From Mesocentrotus franciscanus (taxonomy: Eukaryota > Echinodermata > Echinoidea > Camarodonta > Strongylocentrotidae), in assembly GCA_037976565.1 (NCBI GenBank), contig CP137674.1:1455690-1519689 (forward strand): 64,000 nucleotides of DNA, in the 5' to 3' direction. The notes beneath the pieces are model-generated. The model saw only the letters and a program-made list of their open reading frames with translations, made no database searches and had not been told where the DNA came from. Positions 43,301-54,300 of the stretch are shown here, in pieces. Position 1 is the first letter of the stretch. Every line of letters starts with the position of its first letter. The position numbers were made by a program, and so were the translations under genes.

Positions 43301-44590
43301 TGAACGATCTTCCCAATGCCCATGAGCCACTTGGAAGGAATGCTCCCCAGGAGTGGAGATGGTGCACACAATGTGCGCTGGTTTGCATTGTATCCTATGA
43401 CCGGGGTAATAATATCATTGTAAAGCGCTTAGAATTGATTATCAATCATAATTATAGGCGCTATATAAATCGAAACAATATCATAATTAAAAACTTTCAG
43501 TTTGCACTTTGCATCTCCGAAACAAGAGGGCACTCAAATTAACCAGTATTACACCGGGGTATGGGGACATTATTTGTATATGATTACTATTTCATTTGTG
43601 ATCTAGGCGTCGATCAAGGGGTCATCTGACCGAATTCCCTGTACTAGCATATTCAGGATTTCGCGCTATGCACATTGAGGTAACTATTCATGTGGATGTG
43701 GTTTGTCAAGATTGGTAGAGCGCACGCTTTCCGATAATGAGATCCCGAGTTCGAACCATGCCCACTGCCTTTTGTCCTTCAGCAAGCAATTTATCCATGA
43801 TTATTGCTGCTCTCTACTTAGGTGTATATTTGGAGACCCGGTAGGAGGTTAAAGTCTTTAAGTGAACGATCTTCCCAATGCCCATGAGCCGCTTGGAAGG
43901 AATGCTCCCCAGGGAGTGGAGATGGTGCACACAATGTGCGCTGGTTTGCATTGTATCCTATGACCGGGGTAATAATATCATTGTAAAGCGCTTAGAATTG
44001 ATTATCAATCATAATTATAGGCGCTATATAAATCGAAACAATATCATAATTCAAAATTTCATTTTGCACTTTGCATCTCCGAAACAAGAGGGCACTCAAA
44101 TTAACCAGTATTACACCGGGGTATGGGGACATTATTTGTATATGATTACTATTTCATTTGTGATCTAGGCGTCGATCAAGGGGTCATCTGACCGAATTCC
44201 TGTACTAGCATATTCAGGATTTCGCGCTATGCACATTGAGGTAACTATTCATGTGGATGTGGTTTGTCAAGATTGGTAGAGCGCACGCTTTCCGATAATG
44301 AGATCCCGAGTTCGAACCATGCCCACTGCCTTTTGTCCTACAGCAAGACAATTTATCCACAATTATTGCTGCTCTCTACTCAGGTGTATATTTGGAGACC
44401 CGGTAGGAGGTTAAAGTCTTTAAGTGAACGATCTTCCAATGCCCATGAGCCACTTGGAAGGAATGCTCCCAGGGAGTGGAGATGGTGCACACAATGTGCG
44501 CTTGTTTGCATTGTATCCTATGACCGGGGTAATAATATCATTGTAAAGCGCTTAGAATTGATTATCAATCATATAGGCGCTATATAAATC

Positions 44591-44810
44591 GAAACAATAT
44601 TATGATTCAACAATTTAGTTTTGCACTTTGCATCTCCGAAACAAGAGGGCACTCGAATTAACCAGTATTACACCGGGGTATGGGGACATTATTTGTATAT
44701 GATTACTATTTCATTTGTGATCTAGGCGTCGATCAAGGGGTCATCTGACCGAATTCCCTGTACTAGCATATTCAGGATTTCGCGCTATGCACATTGAGGT
44801 AACTATTCAT
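44591..44810 (+). repeat. Conserved 220-bp linker between SINE copies
   Basis: This non-SINE part separates the LINE-like tail from the next tRNA-like head and I do not recognise it. It carries an exact inverted repeat GGTCA-TC-TGACC (44,739-44,750), followed directly by an EcoRI site (44,751-44,756). The stretch from GTGATCTAGGCG to the next head is close to invariant in both arms, even in units whose SINE body is badly damaged. The first 40 bases after the tail vary more, with either an AAACTTTCATTTTTGCAC or a CAATTTAGTTTCTGCAC version. No reading frame is maintained through it. Confidence 0.8.
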
Positions 44811-44884
44811 GTGGATGTGGTTTGTCAAGATTGGTAGAGCGCACGCTTTCCGATAATGAGATCCCGAGTTCGAACCATGCCCAC
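44811..44884 (+). promoter_or_regulatory. tRNA-like head with Pol III A and B boxes
   Basis: The A-box match TGGTAGAGCGC lies at 44,832-44,842 and fits the consensus TRGYNNARNGG at all but the last position. The B-box core GTTCGAACC lies at 44,868-44,876 and fits GWTCRANNC completely. The two starts are 36 bp apart, within the tRNA range. The T-arm stem is poorly paired (A-A and C-C mismatches), and the anticodon stem does not close well. This is therefore a decayed tRNA-like promoter and not a tRNA gene; I cannot name the parent tRNA. GTGGATGTGGT at 44,811-44,821 is largely complementary to ACCATGCCCAC at 44,874-44,884 (8 Watson-Crick pairs, 2 wobbles, 1 mismatch), a possible remnant of an acceptor stem. 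Confidence 0.75.
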
Positions 44885-44888
44885 TGCC

Positions 44889-44892
44889 TTTT
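44889..44892 (+). terminator. Possible early Pol III terminator (T-run after the tRNA-like head)
   Basis: A TTTT run follows the B box by about 12 bases, 82 nt from the proposed SINE start. Runs of four or more T on the sense strand can end Pol III transcription. Run length varies between units: three T near 37,098, four here, five in many units and six near 36,538. If active, it would yield RNAs of tRNA size instead of full SINE RNA. No transcript evidence is available. Confidence 0.4.
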
Positions 44893-44966
44893 GTCCTACA
44901 GCAAGACAATTTATCCACAATTATTGCTGCTCTCTACTCAGGTGTATATTTGGAGACCCGGTAGGA
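44891..44966 (+). repeat. SINE body block resembling a widespread marine SINE domain
   Basis: This block runs from the TTGTCC motif through CAGCAAGACAATTTATCC to GGAGACCCGGTAGGA. The layout, with a CAGCAAG block followed by a pyrimidine-rich stretch and then GGGACCCGG-like sequence, matches my memory of SINE bodies common in marine animals. I have not compared it with any database. Across units it is one of the more variable parts. Two main versions alternate: ACAGCAAGACAATTTATCCA and TTCGGCAAGCTAATTTATCG. Confidence 0.5.
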
Positions 44967-45100
44967 GGTTAAAGTCTTTAAGTGAACGATCTTCCCAATG
45001 CCCATGAGCCACTTGGAAGGAATGCTTCCCAGGGAGTGGAGATGGTGCACACAATGTGCGCTTGTTTGCATTGTACCCTATGACCGGGGTAATAATATCA

Positions 45101-45150
45101 TTGTAAAGCGCTTAGAATTGATTATCAATCATATAGGCGCTATATAAATC
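45101..45150 (+). repeat. LINE-like 3' tail with nested palindromes
   Basis: The tail contains three exact inverted repeats: AAGCGCTT (45,106-45,113), ATTGATTATCAAT (45,117-45,129, one central base) and TATAGGCGCTATA (45,132-45,144, three central bases). In addition AGCGC at 45,107-45,111 can pair with GCGCT at 45,137-45,141 to form a larger hairpin. SINE 3' tails that copy their partner LINE often carry a stem-loop recognised by the reverse transcriptase; that role is inferred here. The pattern TGTAAAGCGCTT followed by GCGCTATATAAAT is one I associate with CR1/L2-type tails, from memory only. A minority of units have AAGCACTT instead, which breaks the first palindrome. Confidence 0.6.
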
Positions 45151-45350
45151 GAAACAATATTATGATTCAACAATTTATTTCTGCACTTTGCATCTCCGAA
45201 ACAAGAGGGCACTCGAATTAACCAGTATTACACCGGGGTATGGGGACATTATTTGTATATGATTACTATTTCATTTGTGATCTAGGCGTCGATCAAGGGG
45301 TCATCTGACCGAATCCCTGTACTAGCATATTCAGGATTTCGCGCTATGCA

Positions 45351-48300
45351 CATTGAGGTAACTATTCATGTGGATGTGGTTTGTCAAGATTGGTAGAGCG
45401 CACGCTTTCCGATAATGAGATCCCGAGTTCGAACCATGCCCACTGCCTTTTGTCCTTCGGCAAGCAATTTATCGATGATTATTGCTGCTCTCTACTCAGG
45501 TGTATATTTGGAGACCCGGTAGGAGGTTAAAGTCTTTAAGTGAACGATCTTCTCAATGCCCATGAGCCACTTGGAAGGAATGCTCCCAGGAGTGGAGACG
45601 GTGCACACAATGTGCGCTTGTTTGCATTGTACCCTATGACCGGGGTAATAATATCATTGTAAAGCGCTTAGAATTGATTATCAATCATATAGGCGCTATA
45701 TAAATCGAAACAATATTATGATTCAACAATTTAATTTCTGCACTTTGCATCTCCGAAACAAGAGGGCACTCGAATTAACCAGTATTACACCGGGGTATGG
45801 GGACATTATTTGTATATGATTACTATTTCATTTGTGATCTAGGCGTCGATCAAGGGGGTCATCTGACCGAATTCCTGTACTAGCATATTCAGGATTTCGC
45901 GCTATGCACATTGAGGTAACTATTCATGTGGATGTGGTTTTTCAAGATTGGTAGAGCGCACGCTTTCCGATAATGAGATCCCGAGTTCGAACCATGCCCA
46001 CTGCCTTTTGTCCTACAGCAAGACAATTTATCCACAATTATTGCTGCTCTCTACTCAGGTGTATATTTGGAGACCCGGTAGGAGGTTAAAGTCTTTAAGT
46101 GAACGATCTTCCCAATGCCCATGAGCCACTTGGAAGGAATGCTCCCAGGAGTGGAGATGGTGCACACAATGTGCGCTGGTTTGCATTGTATCCTATGACC
46201 GGGGTAATAATATCATTGTAAAGCGCTTAGAATTGATTATCAATCATAATATAGGCGCTATATAAATCGAAACAATATCATGATTCAAAATTTCATTTTT
46301 GCACTTTGCATCTCCGAAACAAGAGGGCACTCGAATTAACCAGTATTACACCGGGGTATGGGGACATTATTTGTATATGATTACTATTTCATTTGTGATC
46401 TAGGCGTCGATCAAGGGGTCATCTGACCGAATTCCCTGTACTAGCATATTCAGGATTTCGCGCTATGCACATTGAGGTAACTATTCATGTGGATGTGGTT
46501 TTTCAAGATTGGTAGAGCGCACGCTTTCCGATAATGAGATCCCGAGTTCGAACCATGCCCACTGCCTTTTGTCCTTCAGCAAGACAATTTATCCACAATT
46601 ATTGCTGCTCTCTACTCAGGTGTATATTTGGAGACCCGGTAGGAGGTTAAAGTCTTTAAGTGAACGATCTTCCCAATGCCCATGAGCCACTTGGAAGGAA
46701 TGCTTCCCAGGGAGTGGAGATGGTGCACACAATGTGCGCTGGTTTGCATTGTATCCTATGACCGGGGTAATAATATCATTGTAAAGCGCTTAGAATTGAT
46801 TATCAATCATAATTATAGGCGCTATATAAATCGAAACAATATCATGATTCAAAACTTTCATTTTTGCACTTTGCATCTCCGAAACAAGAGGGCACTCGAA
46901 TTAACCAGTATTACACCGGGGTATGGGGACATTATTTGTATATGATTACTATTTCATTTGTGATCTAGGCGTCGATCAAGGGGTCATCTGACCGAATTCC
47001 CTGTACTAGCATATTCAGGATTTCGCGCTATGCACATTGAGGTAACTATTCATGTGGATGTGGTTTGTCAAGATTGGTAGAGCGCACGCTTTCCGATAAT
47101 GAGATCCCGAGTTCGAACCATGCCCACTGCCTTTTGTCCTACAGCAAGACAATTTATCCACAATTATTGCTGCTCTCTACTCAGGTGTATATTTGGGACC
47201 CGGTAGGAGGTTAAAGTCTTTAAGTGAACGATCTTCTTAATGCCCATGAGCCACTTGGAAGGAATGCTCCCAGGAGTGGAGATGGTGCACACAATGTGCG
47301 CTGGTTTGCATTGTATCCTATGACCGGGGTAATAATATCATTGTAAAGCGCTTAGAATTGATTATCAATCATATTGGTGCTATATAAATCGAAACAATAT
47401 TATGATTCAACAATTTAGTTTCTGCACTTTGCATCTCCGAAACAAGAGGGCACTCGAATTAACCAGTATTACACCGGGGTATGGGGACATTATTTGTATA
47501 TGATTACTATTTCATTTGTGATCTAGGCGTCGATCAAGGGGTCATCTGACCGAATTCCCTGTACTAGCATATTCAGGATTTCGCGCTATGCACATTGAGG
47601 TAACTATTCATGTGGATGTGGTTTTTCAAGATTGGTAGAGCGCACGCTTTCCGATAATGAGATCCCGAGTTCGAACCATGCCCACTGCCTTTTGTCCTAC
47701 AGCAAGACAATTTATCCACAATTATTGCTGCTCTCTACTCAGGTGTATATTTGGAGACCCGGTAGGAGGTTAAAGTCTTTAAGTGAACGATCTTCCCAAT
47801 GCCCATGAGCCACTTGGAAGGAATGCTCCCAGGAGTGGAGATGGTGCACACAATGTGCGCTTGTTTGCATTGTATCCTATGACCGGGGTAATAATATCAT
47901 TGTAAAGCGCTTAGAATTGATTATCAATCATATAGGCGCTATATAAATCGAAACAATATTATGATTCAACAATTTAGTTTCTGCACTTTGCATCTCCGAA
48001 ACAAGAGGGCACTCGAATTAACCAGTATTACACCGGGGTATGGGGACATTATTTGTATATGATTACTATTTCATTTGTGATCTAGGCGTCGATCAAGGGG
48101 TCATCTGACCGAATTCCCTGTACTAGCATATTCAGGATTTCGCGCTATGCACATTGAGGTAACTATTCATGTGGATGTGGTTTGTCAAGATTGGTAGAGC
48201 GCACGCTTTCCGATAATGAGATCCCGAGTTCGAACCATGCCCACTGCCTTTTGTCCTTCAGCAAGCAATTTATCCACAATTATTGCTGCTCTCTACTCAG

Positions 48301-51300
48301 GTGTATATTTGGAGACCCGGTAGGAGGTTAAAGTCTTTAAGTGAACGATCTTCTCAATGCCCATGAGCCACTTGGAAGGAATGCTCCCAGGGAGTGGAGA
48401 TGGTGCACACAATGTGCGCTTGTTTGCATTGTACCCTATGACCGGGGTAATAATATCATTGTAAAGCGCTTAGAATTGATTATCAATCATATAGGCGCTA
48501 TATAAATCGAAACAATATTATGATTCAACAATTTAATTTCTGCACTTTGCATCTCCGAAACAAGAGGGCACTCGAATTAACCAGTATTACACCGGGGTAT
48601 GGGGACATTATTTGTATATGATTACTATTTCATTTGTGATCTAGGCGTCGATCAAGGGGGTCATCTGACCGAATTCCCTGTACTAGCATATTCAGGATTT
48701 CGCGCTATGCACATTGAGGTAACTATTCATGTGGATGTGGTTTGTCAAGATTGGTAGAGCGCACGCTTTCCGATAATGAGATCCCGAGTTCGAACCATGC
48801 CCACTGCCTTTTGTCCTACAGCAAGACAATTTATCCACAATTATTGCTTCATTCTACTCAGGTGTGTACATGGGGACCCGGTAGGAGACGAAAGCCTTCA
48901 TTTGAAAGATTTTCTTAATGCCCATTAGCCGCTTAGTAGGAAAGCTCCCCAGGGAGTGGAGATGGTGCACACAATGTGCGCTGGTTTGCATTGTATCCTA
49001 TGACCGGGGTAATAATATCATTGTAAAGCGCTTAGAATTGATTATCAATCATATTGGTACTATATAAATTGAAACAATATTATGATTCAACAATTTAGTT
49101 TCTGAACTTTACATCTCCGAAACAAGAGGGCACTCGAATTAACCAGTATTACACCGGGGTATGGGGACATTATTTGTATATGATTACTATTTCATTTGTG
49201 ATCTAGGCGTCGATCAAGGGGTCATCTGACCGAATTCCCTGTACTAGCATATTCAGGATTTCGCGCTATGCACATTGAGGTAACTATTCATGTGGATGTG
49301 GTTTTTCAAGATTGGTAGAGCGCACGCTTTCCGATAATGAGATCCCGAGTTCGAACCATGCCCACTGCCTTTTTGTCCTACAGCAAGACAATTTATCCAC
49401 AATTATTGCTGCTCTCTACTCAGGTGTATATTTGGAGACCCGGTAGGAGGTTAAAGTCTTTAAGTGAACGATCTTCCCAATGCCCATGAGCCACTTGGAA
49501 GGAATGCTCCCAGGGAGTGGAGATGGTGCACACAATGTGCGCTGGTTTGCATTGTATCCTATGACCGGGGTAATAATATCATTGTAAAGCGCTTAGAATT
49601 GATTATCAATCATATAGGCGCTATATAAATCGAAACAATATTATGATTCAAAACTTTCATTTTTGCACTTTGCATCTCCGAAACAAGAGGGCACTCGAAT
49701 TAACCAGTATTACACGGGGTATGGGGACATTATTTGTATATGATTACTATTTCATTTGTGATCTAGGCGTCGATCAAGGGGTCATCTGACCGAATTCCCT
49801 GTACTAGCATATTCAGGATTTCGCGCTATGCACATTGAGGTAACTATTCATGTGGATGTGGTTTTTCAAGATTGGTAGAGCGCACGCTTTCCGATAATGA
49901 GATCCCGAGTTCGAACCATGTCCACTGCCTTTTGTCCTTCAGCAAGACAATTTATCCACAATTATTGCTGCTCTCTACTCAGGTGTATATTTGGAGACCC
50001 GGTAGGAGGTTAAAGTCTTTAAGTGAACGATCTTCCCAATGCCCATGAGCCACTTGGAAGGAAAGCTCCCAAGGGAGTGGAGATGGTGCACGCAATATGC
50101 GCTGGTTTGCATTGTATCCTATGACCGGGGTAATAATATCATTGTAAAGCGCTTAGAATTGATTATCAATCATAATTATAGGCGCTATATAAATCGAAAC
50201 AATATCATGATTCAAAACTTTCATTTTTGCACTTTGCATCTCCGAAACAAGAGGGCACTCGAATTAACCAGTATTACACCGGGGTATGGGGACATTATTT
50301 GTATATGATTACTATTTCATTTGTGATCTAGGCGTCGATCAAGGGGTCATCTGACCGAATTCCCTGTACTAGCATATTCAGGATTTCGCGCTATGCACAT
50401 TGAGGTAACTATTCATGTGGATGTGGTTTTTCAAGATTGGTAGAGCGCACGCTTTCCGATAATGAGATCCCGAGTTCGAACCATGCCCACTGCCTTTTGT
50501 CCTACAGCAAGACAATTTATCCACAATTATTGCTGCTCTCTACTCAGGTGTATATTTGGAGACCCGGTAGGAGGTTAAAGTCTTTAAGTGAACGATCTTC
50601 CAATGCCCATGAGCCACTTGGAAGGAATGCTCCCAGGGAGTGGAGATGGTGCACACAATGTGCGCTTGTTTGCATTGTACCCTATGACCGGGGTAATAAT
50701 ATCATTGTAAAGCGCTTAGAATTGATTATCAATCATATAGGCGCTATATAAATCGAAACAATATTATGATTCAACAATTTAGTTTCTGCACTTTGCATCT
50801 CCGAAACAAGAGGGCACTCGAATTAACCAGTATTACACCGGGGTATGGGGACATTATTTGTATATGATTACTATTTCATTTGTGATCTAGGCGTCGATCA
50901 AGGGGTCATCTGACCGAATTCCTGTACTAGCATATTCAGGATTTCGCGCTATGCACATTGAGGTAACTATTCATGTGGATGTGGTTTGTCAAGATTGGTA
51001 GAGCGCACGCTTTCCGATAATGAGATCCCGAGTTCGAACCATGCCCACTGCCTTTTGTCCTTCAGCAAGCTAATTTATCCATGATTATTGCTGCTCTCTA
51101 CTCAGGTGTATATTTGGAGACCCGGTAGGAGGTTAAAGTCTTTAAGTGAACGATCTTCTCAATGCCCATGAGCCACTTGGAAGGAATGCTCCGCAGGGAG
51201 TGGAAATGGTGCTCACAATGTGCGCTTGTTTGCATTGTACCCTATGACCGGGGTAATAATATCATTGTAAAGCGCTTAGAATTGATTATCAATCATATAG

Positions 51301-54300
51301 GCGCTATATAAATCGAAACAATATTATGATTCAACAATTTAATTTCTGCACTTTGCATCTCCGAAACAAGAGGGCACTCGAATTAACCAGTATTACACCG
51401 GGGTATGGGGACATTATTTGTATATGATTACTATTTCATTTGTGATCTAGGCGTCGATCAAGGGGGTCATCTGACCGAATTCCCTGTACTAGCATATTCA
51501 GGATTTCGCGCTATGCACATTGAGGTAACTATTCATGTGGATGTGGTTTGTCAAGATTGGTAGAGCGCACGCTTTCCGATAATGAGATCCCGAGTTCGAA
51601 CCATGCCCACTGCCTTTTGTCCTACAGCAAGACAATTTATCCACAATTATTGCTTCTCTCTACTCAGGTGTGTACATGGGGACCCGGTAGGAGAAAGCCT
51701 TCATTTGAAAGATTTTCTTAATGCCCATTAGCCACTTAGTAGGAAAGCTCCCCAGGGAGTGGAGATGGTGCACACAATATGCGCTGGTTTGCATTGTACC
51801 CTATGACCGGGGTAATAATATCATTGTAAAGCGCTTAGAATTGATTATCAATCATATTGGTACTATATAAATTGAAACAATATTATGATTCAACAATTTA
51901 GTTTCTGAACTTTACATCTCCGAAACAAGAGGGCACTCGAATTAACCAGTATTACACCGGGGTATGGGGACATTATTTGTATATGATTACTATTTCATTT
52001 GTGATCTAGGCGTCGATCAAGGGGTCATCTGACCGAATTCCCTGTACTAGCATATTCAGGATTTCGCGCTATGCACATTGAGGTAACTATTCATGTGGAT
52101 GTGGTTTTTTCAAGATTGGTAGAGCGCACGCTTTCCGATAATGAGATCCCGAGTTCGAACCATGCCCACTGCCTTTTTGTTCTACAGCAAGATAATTTAT
52201 CCACAATTATTGCTGCTCTCTACTCAGGTGTATATTTGGAGACCCGGTAGGAGGTTAAAGTCTTTAAGTGAACGATCTTCCCAATGCCCATGAGCCACTT
52301 GGAAGGAATGCTCCCAGGGAGTGGAGATGGTGCACACAATGTGCGCTGGTTTGCATTGTATCCTATGACCGGGGTAATAATATCATTGTAAAGCGCTTAG
52401 AATTGATTATCAATCATAATTATAGGCGCTATATAAATCGAAACAATATCATGATTCAAAACTTTCATTTTTGCACTTTGCATCTCCGAAACAAGAGGGC
52501 ACTCGAATTAACCAGTATTACACAGGGGTATGGGGACATTATTTGTATATGATTACTATTTCATTTGTGATCTAGGCGTCGATCAAGGGGTCATCTGACC
52601 GAATTCCCTGTACTAGCATATTCAGGATTTCGCGCTATGCACATTGAGGTAACTATTCATGTGGATGTGGTTTTCAAGATTGGTAGAGCGCACGCTTTCC
52701 GATAATGAGATCCCGAGTTCGAACCATGCCCACTGCCTTTTGTCCTTCAGCAAGACAATTTATCCACAATTATTGCTGCTCTCTACTCAGGTGTATATTT
52801 GGAGACCCGGTAGGAGGTTAAAGTCTTTAAGTGAACGATCTTCCCAATGCCCATGAGCCACTTGGAAGGAATGCTCCCAGGGAGTGGAGATGGTGCACAC
52901 AATGCGCTGGTTTGCATTGTATCCTATGACCGGGGTAATAATATCATTGTAAAGCGCTTAGAATTGATTATCAATCATAATATAGGCGCTATATAAATCG
53001 AAACAATATTATGATTCAAAATTTCATTTTTGCACTTTGCATCTCCGAAACAAGAGGGCACTCGAATTAACCAGTATTACACCGGGGTATGGGGACATTA
53101 TTTGTATATGATTACTATTTCATTTGTGATCTAGGCGTCGATCAAGGGGTCATCTGACCGAATTCCTGTACTAGCATATTCAGGATTTCGCGCTATGCAC
53201 ATTGAGGTAACTATTCATGTGGATGTGGTTTTTCAAGATTGGTAGAGCGCACGCTTTCCGATAATGAGATCCCGAGTTCGAACCATGCCCACTGCCTTTT
53301 GTCCTACAGCAAGACAATTTATCCACAATTATTGCTGCTCTCTACTCAGGTGTATATTTGGAGACCCGGTAGGAGGTTAAAGTCTTTAAGTGAACGATCT
53401 TCCAATGCCCATGAGCCACTTGGAAGGAATGCTCCCAGGGAGTGGAGATGGTGCACACAATGTGCGCTTGTTTGCATTGTACCCTATGACCGGGGTAATA
53501 ATATCATTGTAAAGCGCTTAGAATTGATTATCAATCATATAGGCGCTATATAAATCGAAACAATATTATGATTCAACAATTTAGTTTCTGCACTTTGCAT
53601 CTCCGAAACAAGAGGGCACTCGAATTAACCAGTATTACACCGGGGTATGGGGACATTATTTGTATATGATTACTATTTCATTTGTGATCTAGGCGTCGAT
53701 CAAGGGGTCATCTGACCGAATTCCCTGTACTAGCATATTCAGGATTTCGCGCTATGCACATTGAGGTAACTATTCATGTGGATGTGGTTTGTCAAGATTG
53801 GTAGAGCGCACGCTTTCCGATAATGAGATCCCGAGTTCGAACCATGCCCACTGCCTTTTGTCCTTCGGCAAGCTAATTTATCGATGATTATTGCTGCTCT
53901 CTACTCAGGTGTATATTTGGAGACCCGGTAGGAGGTTAAAGTCTTTAAGTGAACGATCTTCTCAATGCCCATGAGCCACTTGGAAGGAATGCTCCCAGGG
54001 AGTGGAGATGGTGCACACAATGTGCGCTTGTTTGCATTGTACCCTATGACCGGGGTAATAATATCATTGTAAAGCGCTTAGAATTGATTATCAATCATAT
54101 AGGCGCTATATAAATCGAAACAATATTATGATTCAACAATTTAATTTCTGCACTTTGCATCTCCGAAACAAGAGGGCACTCGAATTAACCAGTATTACAC
54201 CGGGGTATGGGGACATTATTTGTATATGATTACTATTTCATTTGTGATCTAGGCGTCGATCAAGGGGGTCATCTGACCGAATTCCCTGTACTAGCATATT

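Larger units (their letters stand above)
44591..45150 (+). repeat. Reference unit, plus orientation (linker + SINE, 560 bp)
   Basis: I use this unit to describe the anatomy. Positions 44,591-44,810 are the linker and 44,811-45,150 are the SINE-like part. Within the latter come the tRNA-like head (44,811-44,884), the body (44,885-45,100) and the LINE-like tail (45,101-45,150). The unit boundary is arbitrary because the array is continuous; I start after the tail motif GGCGCTATATAAATC, where a retroposed SINE would be expected to end. I do not see a convincing target-site duplication on either side of the SINE part. Tandem amplification of a single insertion together with its flank would keep only one original context per unit. 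Confidence 0.85.
44811..45150 (+). mobile_element. tRNA-derived SINE-like element (reference copy)
   Basis: The 340-bp segment has the composite structure of a tRNA-derived SINE: an A-box and B-box tRNA-like head, a central region unrelated to tRNA, and a short 3' tail with palindromes that resembles LINE 3' ends. Such elements are transcribed by RNA polymerase III and copied by the reverse transcriptase of a partner LINE. The body and tail remind me of SINEs widespread in marine invertebrates and fishes, but that is recollection and I cannot assign a named family. The element encodes no protein. It is present once in every full unit on both arms. The copy number here almost certainly reflects tandem amplification rather than separate insertions, because linker and SINE always recur together at one fixed spacing. 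Confidence 0.78.
40331..45350 (+). repeat. Array block R3: three-unit higher-order repeat, about 1.68 kb
   Basis: B boxes start at 40406, 40957, 41511, 42067, 42626, 43185, 43749, 44310 and 44868. CATGATT- or CGATGATT-type bodies occur in the first unit of each trio (40406, 42067, 43749, and again at 45427), spaced 1,661, 1,682 and 1,678 bp apart. The other two units of each trio have CCACAATT bodies. Confidence 0.75.

Noticed and set aside
44739..44750. GGTCA-TC-TGACC as a nuclear-receptor response element
   Set aside because: The half-sites look similar, but a single short palindrome in a satellite is weak evidence, and no regulated gene is nearby. It is kept only as a described inverted repeat.
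44811..44884. Functional tRNA gene in each unit
   Set aside because: Although the A and B boxes match, the T-stem and anticodon stem contain mismatches and no sound cloverleaf forms. It is better read as a SINE head.
44591..45150. Centromeric satellite with a CENP-B box
   Set aside because: I looked for a CENP-B-box-like motif in the unit and found none. A centromeric role cannot be judged from sequence alone.
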